A DNA stretch of 64,000 nucleotides from JAWLHJ01 sp039587535. GTDB lineage: Bacteria; Gemmatimonadota; Gemmatimonadetes; Longimicrobiales; Gaopeijiaceae. Location: positions 177,713-241,712 of the forward strand of contig JBDHIF010000001.1 in NCBI GenBank assembly GCA_039587535.1, written 5' to 3'. Shown piece by piece: positions 59,965-64,000 of the stretch (its first letter is position 1; every line of letters starts with the position of its first letter). The notes below the pieces were generated by a model. The model saw only the letters and a list, made by a program, of their open reading frames with translations, searched no databases and was not told the DNA's origin. The translations under genes were made by a program, and so were the position numbers.

Positions 59965-60636
59965 GTGTGTGGGCGGTACGGATTGACTATGCAGCAGGAG
60001 GAGCTCGACGGGGCTTTTCCCGTGGACGTCGTCCTCGCCGAGCACCACCCTCGGTGGAATATCGCCCCCACTCAGGAGGCGCCGATCCTGGTGAGCGACG
60101 GGCGGCGTCGCTTCATCGACGCGTTCCGATGGGGGCTCGTCCCCCACTGGTCCCGAGACCCGTCCATCGGCAGCCGGATGATCAACGCACGCTCCGAGAC
60201 CGTGGCCCAGAAGGCCGCGTTTCGTGACGCATGGCGCGCGCGACGCCGCTGTCTCGTGCTCGCCGATGGATTCTACGAGTGGAAGCGACCTGCCTCCGGA
60301 CGGGGCCCGAAGACACCCTTCTGGATCGAGGTGGGAGAGGGGCAGCCGCTCGGCATCGCCGGGCTTTGGGAACGGTGGGGGCCGGCAGACGCGCCGCTCC
60401 ACTCGTTCACCATACTCACCACGGAGCCCAACACGCTGCTTCGGGACATTCACGACCGCATGCCCGTGCTGCTGCCGCCTGATCGCTGGGAACAGTGGGT
60501 GGATCCCGGAGTCCCTTCCGCAGCCCTAGCCGAAGCGATGGGGCCGTTTCCCTTCGATAAGATGCGTGCCCGCGAGGTTTCGACCTATGTGAACGATCCG
60601 AAGCACGAAGGGGAAGCCTGCGTGGCTTCGGGATAG
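59965..60636 (+). CDS. SOS response-associated protein, HMCES/YedK (SRAP)
   Basis: The 223-residue protein starts at GTG 59965 and is MCGRYG..., so Cys2 becomes N-terminal after removal of Met. The catalytic set matches E. coli YedK: Cys2, Asn74 in MINARSET, Glu105 in GFYEWK and His163 in HDRMPV. It crosslinks covalently to abasic sites in single-stranded DNA to protect them. It lies eight bases after pepT and may be co-transcribed. No LexA-type box is recognised upstream. Confidence 0.95.
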   Translation: MCGRYGLTMQQEELDGAFPVDVVLAEHHPRWNIAPTQEAPILVSDGRRRFIDAFRWGLVPHWSRDPSIGSRMINARSETVAQKAAFRDAWRARRRCLVLADGFYEWKRPASGRGPKTPFWIEVGEGQPLGIAGLWERWGPADAPLHSFTILTTEPNTLLRDIHDRMPVLLPPDRWEQWVDPGVPSAALAEAMGPFPFDKMRAREVSTYVNDPKHEGEACVASG

Positions 60637-60691
60637 CTCCCGCGCTCTCACCACGCCCTGGGGTGCGAGTCACCCCCTGCCCGTTCGAGGT

Positions 60692-61042
60692 CTACGGGAA
60701 GGCGAAGTCGACGACGTGGTCCCCGCATGCGTCGAGCGTCCGCGATTCCTCGTCCAGAACCGCCTCACCGTCGACGTCCAGAAGCGCGGCGCTGATCGTG
60801 ACGTCGTCGCAGTCGGAAGCGGGCACGCCACCACCCCTCAGCGAGATCACGTAGGAGCCCTCATAGCCCCTGACGGTCCTGAAGTTGCCGGCCCTGAGCT
60901 CGATCCTCGCGGCAGCCGGCGCACCGCCGGCCGTGATGGAGCCGGAGACCGAGATGGGCGTGAAGGGATCCGTGGACACCGTGCATCCCCCCAGCACGCC
61001 GGCCACTCCCACGACACACGCCCATAACCCGATCCTCGTCAT
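60692..61042 (-). CDS. Small lipoprotein with beta-sandwich-like domain
   Basis: The 116-residue protein has a signal peptide ending VLGGCTVS, so Cys20 is likely lipidated. The mature domain is beta-rich: ISVSGSITAGGAPAAARIEL, GNFRTVRGYEGSYVISLRGG, DDVTISAALLDVDGEAVLDE, and contains two further cysteines (ASDCDD, LDACGD) that may form a disulfide. The domain resembles carboxypeptidase-regulatory-like or Ig-like modules. Function unknown; it is oriented opposite to its neighbours. Confidence 0.7.
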   Translation of the reverse strand: MTRIGLWACVVGVAGVLGGCTVSTDPFTPISVSGSITAGGAPAAARIELRAGNFRTVRGYEGSYVISLRGGGVPASDCDDVTISAALLDVDGEAVLDEESRTLDACGDHVVDFAFP

Positions 61043-61268
61043 CTTCGCCCCCTCGTCCTTGGCTCGGCCATCGACCCATCAGCTCATCGACGGGCCACTT
61101 GCTGGGAAACAGTGGCCCCGTGGCCTAACCCAGGCAACCGCCGGAATCCCTCCCCTGGTGGACGCGGGACGCCCCTCCCCCGAGGCGTGCGCGCGGTTGC
61201 CGACGCCTCACCAACCGCGCATCGTACCGGCTCGTCGCAGGGTCCGCTCGCCCGCTTCCACCCGTCGC

Positions 61269-62228
61269 ATGCCTCTCCCCACCGACTCGCAGCTTCCGAA
61301 CGAACGCGCGCCGGACCCCGATCTCTCGGAGACGGTCCTCGACGACCTTTACCGGTATCCGCGGAAGAGCCCCGCGATCGCTTGGATGCTGTGGCTCACC
61401 ACCGGCTTTCTCGGTGGGCACCGGTTCTACCTGGAGCGCACAGCTACGGGCGTCCTCATGTTGTTCACGAGCGGCGGACTCTTCGTCTGGTGGATCATCG
61501 ACGCCATGCGTCTGTCCGGCATGATCGATCGGTACAACGACGAACAGGAGCGCAGGGAGCGCCTGGGTCTCCCGCCCGTCGCCCTGGCATTCATGCCTTC
61601 CCTGGACCGCACGCTCCTGCGCGGCCCGCCCGCCTGGGCAGAAGCTCGCGGCGGTCGTGGTCGACTGCTGGGAGACGCGTTGGTCCTCTTGGTGGCCGGC
61701 GTTGCATTGGGTGCGGTGAGCGGGTCCACGGGCAACCTGGAGGGCCTGGTGGCCGTGCTCATTCTGATCGCGGTGACGAACCTGGGGGCTCGGTGGGAAA
61801 GGATGGCGGAGCGACCGGTGTTCCGTGCCCTGGATCGCTGGAGCCATCGCCTCCGGCTCTATTACCGGGTGAACGACCCCGGATCGCCTTTGAGCCTTCT
61901 CTTCAGGCCGGTGCTCGGGGCCTTCTGGGCCATCTTCCGCAAGCGTGCCCGAGCCGAGGCGGGGCTCTACCTACAGCTCGGCGCGGTGTTCGTCCTGGCG
62001 TTCACGCTCATCGACCTCGTCCAGGCCAGTGTGGACACCGACGGTGGGCTCGTCTCCACCCTCCGGGCCCTGGCCGGCGACATGGGTTGGACGTTCGTCA
62101 TCATCTACGCCTTCGCCTCCCCCATCGGCGCCATCCTCACCACCCACGTGCTCCTGGACCGCTCGGACCGCACCCTCTGGGCGCTCAGCGCCATCACGGT
62201 CCTGGCTCTGTTCGTCGGGCTGACCTGA
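61269..62228 (+). CDS. TM2 domain-containing membrane protein
   Basis: The protein has 319 residues from the ATG at 61269. The TM2 domain is at 35-95: RKSPAIAWMLWLTTGFLGGH with RFYLERTATGVLMLFT and FVWWIIDAMRL. Two further pairs of helices lie in the C-terminal half (GDALVLLVAGVALGAV, LVAVLILIAVTNLG, QLGAVFVLAFTLIDLVQ, TFVIIYAFASPIGAIL). The TM2 domain occurs in many membrane proteins with no fixed function. The preceding 226 bases, divergent from the lipoprotein gene, hold no feature I can name. Confidence 0.82.
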   Translation: MPLPTDSQLPNERAPDPDLSETVLDDLYRYPRKSPAIAWMLWLTTGFLGGHRFYLERTATGVLMLFTSGGLFVWWIIDAMRLSGMIDRYNDEQERRERLGLPPVALAFMPSLDRTLLRGPPAWAEARGGRGRLLGDALVLLVAGVALGAVSGSTGNLEGLVAVLILIAVTNLGARWERMAERPVFRALDRWSHRLRLYYRVNDPGSPLSLLFRPVLGAFWAIFRKRARAEAGLYLQLGAVFVLAFTLIDLVQASVDTDGGLVSTLRALAGDMGWTFVIIYAFASPIGAILTTHVLLDRSDRTLWALSAITVLALFVGLT

Positions 62229-62252
62229 CACGCCGCACGGGGCGGCACGAGA

Positions 62253-63257
62253 TCAGCCGCCCGTAACCTCGTCGAAGACGATCCCCAGGTTCATCGGCAG
62301 CATACGCTCGGAGGCGGCCAGCGCGACCAGGTCCGCCGGCGCCAGGGCGATGACCTCGTCACGGGAGCGGCCCGCACGGACCGCTTCATCCACCAACTCC
62401 TGCAGGCGCTCGAAGTAGGTCTTCTGGGCCGCCAGTCCGCTTCGGTCCGTCAGCTCTCCATGACCGGGGATCACCACCGTGTCCCCGTCGCAGAGCGAAA
62501 GCATGGCGTCGACACACCGGATCCACCCGGCCGGTGTCGCTCCGGACGCGGCGTCGACGAACGGGTGACGACCGTGGAAAAGCAGGTCTCCGCAATGCAG
62601 CACGTTCTCCTGCGGGAGAAAGACGAAAGCGTCCCCGTCGGTATGCCCGCGGCTGGCCCACCGGAGCTCTGCCGGATGTCCGTCCACCGTGAGCTCACGC
62701 TCCGTGTCGAAGGTCTCCGTGGGTGCGAAGGAAGCTGCGGACAGGTCGTCGATAGCCGACAGGGTCGCCTCCACGTCGGCGATCGCCTCGGGGGCCGCGC
62801 CCTGGTCCCGGAGCTGGGCCAGCGTACGGGGAAGGACTTCTCTCGCTCGGCCGAGGTTGGCTTCCGCCGTCGCGACGATGCGGGGCCGCGCATTGGCGTG
62901 CGCCACGCGAGGCAGGTCCGTGAATCCTTCATTACCACCGGAATGGTCACCGTGATGATGCGTGTTCACGAAATGGGTGACAGGCGTACCGTGGGCCTCG
63001 GCCTCCCTACGGACGATGCGGCCCAGGCCGAAGTTCTTTCCGTCGCTCTGAAGCGCCCCCCGGTCCCCACGGTACAGGAGGGTATTTCCGCCACCACCCA
63101 CAGCGACCCGCACACGATCGCTCACCCGCCGCCAGTCGAAGTACGTGGCCTGGCGGAGAGGCATGGCCCGACCGGTCGCGCGGAGGGACGCGGGAAGAGC
63201 GAAGCCGGCGGCCACACCGGCAACGATCTGGGCGAAATCACGGCGGGAGAGGGTCAT
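62253..63257 (-). CDS. Tat-exported metallo-beta-lactamase-fold hydrolase
   Basis: The 334-residue protein has a twin-arginine signal (SRRDFAQIVAGVAAGFALP). The full ligand motif is present: His100, His102, Asp104 and His105 in NTHHHGDHSGGN, then GHTDGDAFVFLPQENVLHCGDL and IPGHGELTD. This is the quinoprotein-relay/SoxH-like branch of MBL hydrolases. It would hydrolyse a thioester or similar compound in the periplasm; the substrate is unknown. It contrasts with the lipoprotein MBL at 32288-33253, which lacks two ligands. Confidence 0.88.
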   Translation of the reverse strand: MTLSRRDFAQIVAGVAAGFALPASLRATGRAMPLRQATYFDWRRVSDRVRVAVGGGGNTLLYRGDRGALQSDGKNFGLGRIVRREAEAHGTPVTHFVNTHHHGDHSGGNEGFTDLPRVAHANARPRIVATAEANLGRAREVLPRTLAQLRDQGAAPEAIADVEATLSAIDDLSAASFAPTETFDTERELTVDGHPAELRWASRGHTDGDAFVFLPQENVLHCGDLLFHGRHPFVDAASGATPAGWIRCVDAMLSLCDGDTVVIPGHGELTDRSGLAAQKTYFERLQELVDEAVRAGRSRDEVIALAPADLVALAASERMLPMNLGIVFDEVTGG

Positions 63258-63454
63258 GTCGATTCCCGGGAAGGAGTCTCGGTGCAGCGAACGTCCTGCG
63301 CTCGAATTTCGAGGATGGGACCCCCGTTGGCCAGAGCGATCGATCAGTCCGAGCGGAGCGCCACCGCCGGGTCGACTCGCATGGCCCCCGTGTCATCCTG
63401 GACGATTCGGGAATCTCCACGCATCATGGTTTCCTTCGAGCCCCGGAGAATCTC

Positions 63455-64000
63455 ATGCGCCACCGACGCTTCGCGTTCATCTGCATCATTCCCTGCCTCC
63501 TCTCGTGCGGATGGGTCGAGGGGGAGCGGGCCGAGGCTGCCGCCGAGGCCCGCCATGAAGCACTCGCCGAGGTGGAGCGGCTCCTGCACGCCGCCGTGGA
63601 AGAGACGAACCGGACGGCGGGCGCCGCCGACCGGATCCTCAGCCCCATGCCGGTCATGACGCCCGCGGAGGAAGCTAGGCTTCGCCGCCATCTCAACGCC
63701 GCCCACGTGGCCGCGGCAAGGAGAAGCGGCGTCCAGGCCAGGGACCAGGAAGCCGTGGACAGCCTGGTCCGGGCCGGGAGCCTGGTGCCGTTGGCGGACA
63801 GCACCACCTTCTGGATCGTCCGACCCCGAACCGCCCCCACCCATGTGGTACCCGAGCTCCCGATCCTCCTCGAAACGCTCGGCCGGCGCTTCCACGAGCG
63901 GCTGGCGGCGCTGGGCCTGCCTCCGTACCGGATGGAAGTCACCAGCGCGCTGCGGACGGGAGAGCACCAGGCGCGGCTGAGGCGATCCAACCCCAACGCC
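63455..64000 (+). CDS. DUF5715-like lipoprotein, 3' end outside window
   Basis: The frame runs to the right edge with no stop (182 codons seen). The ATG at 63455 has GGAG 8 bases upstream. The signal peptide RRFAFIICIIPCLLSCG-like (FAFICIIPCLLSC) ends in a lipobox-type Cys. A helical stretch (AEAAAEARHEALAEVERLLH) precedes a region ending YRMEVTSALRTGEHQARLRRSN, which resembles the DUF5715 motif and the VTSAxRT segment of D-Ala-D-Ala carboxypeptidase-like (M15) proteins. A role in peptidoglycan or envelope is plausible. Confidence 0.6.
   Translation, partial: MRHRRFAFICIIPCLLSCGWVEGERAEAAAEARHEALAEVERLLHAAVEETNRTAGAADRILSPMPVMTPAEEARLRRHLNAAHVAAARRSGVQARDQEAVDSLVRAGSLVPLADSTTFWIVRPRTAPTHVVPELPILLETLGRRFHERLAALGLPPYRMEVTSALRTGEHQARLRRSNPNA

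Noticed and set aside
61090..61200. Possible tRNA-like sequence between the lipoprotein and TM2 genes
   Set aside because: No TpsiC loop or cloverleaf could be formed; the resemblance was limited to a short GC-rich segment.

Overview
The window is GC-rich (about two-thirds G+C by eye), densely coding, and Gram-negative in character: lipoproteins, an outer-membrane-like beta-barrel, Tat substrates and secreted hydrolases. Repeated ATGA stop/start overlaps, the DUF1592/DUF1552/ankyrin trio and the style of the haem operon suggest an environmental heterotroph of the Gemmatimonadota or a similar phylum. That assignment is inference from gene content; no rRNA or tRNA gene was found.

Layout. 1-8.2 kb (minus strand): a glycosyltransferase cut by the window edge, then an unusual molybdoenzyme locus made of a TorD-like chaperone, a DMSO-reductase-superfamily catalytic subunit without a Tat signal, a four-cluster ferredoxin fused to an NrfD membrane subunit, and a GYF_2-like single-pass membrane protein. 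8.3-12.9 kb: a small membrane protein, a truncated DUF3187-like gene, a class II photolyase, an NHL-type lipoprotein and a DUF2177 protein. 12.9-22.4 kb (minus): one long operon hemB-(27-codon ORF)-hemA-hemC-hemD-hemL-hemE-hemH-hemY-membrane protein, covering the C5 haem pathway from glutamyl-tRNA except the coproporphyrinogen decarboxylation step (HemF/HemN, or HemQ in the coproporphyrin route). 22.5-34.4 kb: a secreted protein, MscS, a Tat-exported dienelactone hydrolase, a membrane-anchored MutS-like ATPase, a MASE1 hybrid histidine kinase, an amidase with a small companion, a metallo-beta-lactamase-fold lipoprotein with altered ligands, and an agmatinase-family ureohydrolase.

34.4-39 kb: a divergent dehydratase/aminotransferase pair with start codons 18 bases apart, then proline dehydrogenase coupled to a YjiH-like transporter. 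39.2-45 kb (minus): the operon DUF1592 cytochrome-like protein, Tat-exported DUF1552 protein, secreted ankyrin protein, closed by a strong hairpin. 45.1-54.7 kb: a divergent secreted creatininase-family protein, a SusD-like remnant, P5C dehydrogenase with an ornithine-cyclodeaminase-family enzyme, a methyltransferase, gamma-glutamyltransferase, a hairpin-rich intergenic region before a small unknown protein, a FrnE-like thiol oxidoreductase and a leucine-dehydrogenase-family enzyme. 54.7-64 kb: an outer-membrane protein, a plus-strand run of envelope genes (small membrane protein, holin-like, LemA, DUF2207, peptidase T), an HMCES/YedK DNA-crosslink protein, a lipoprotein, a TM2 protein, a Tat-exported MBL hydrolase and a DUF5715-like lipoprotein cut by the window edge.

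How the genes fit together: many encode amino-acid and peptide catabolism (Ggt, PepT, leucine dehydrogenase, proline dehydrogenase, P5C dehydrogenase, cyclodeaminase family, aminotransferase, dehydratase, ureohydrolase, amidase), feeding glutamate and carbon to a respiring cell. The haem operon and the molybdenum/iron-sulfur complex supply its redox machinery. The least explained systems are the FeS-NrfD fusion complex, the DUF1592/DUF1552/ankyrin operon, and the LemA-DUF2207 envelope cluster.
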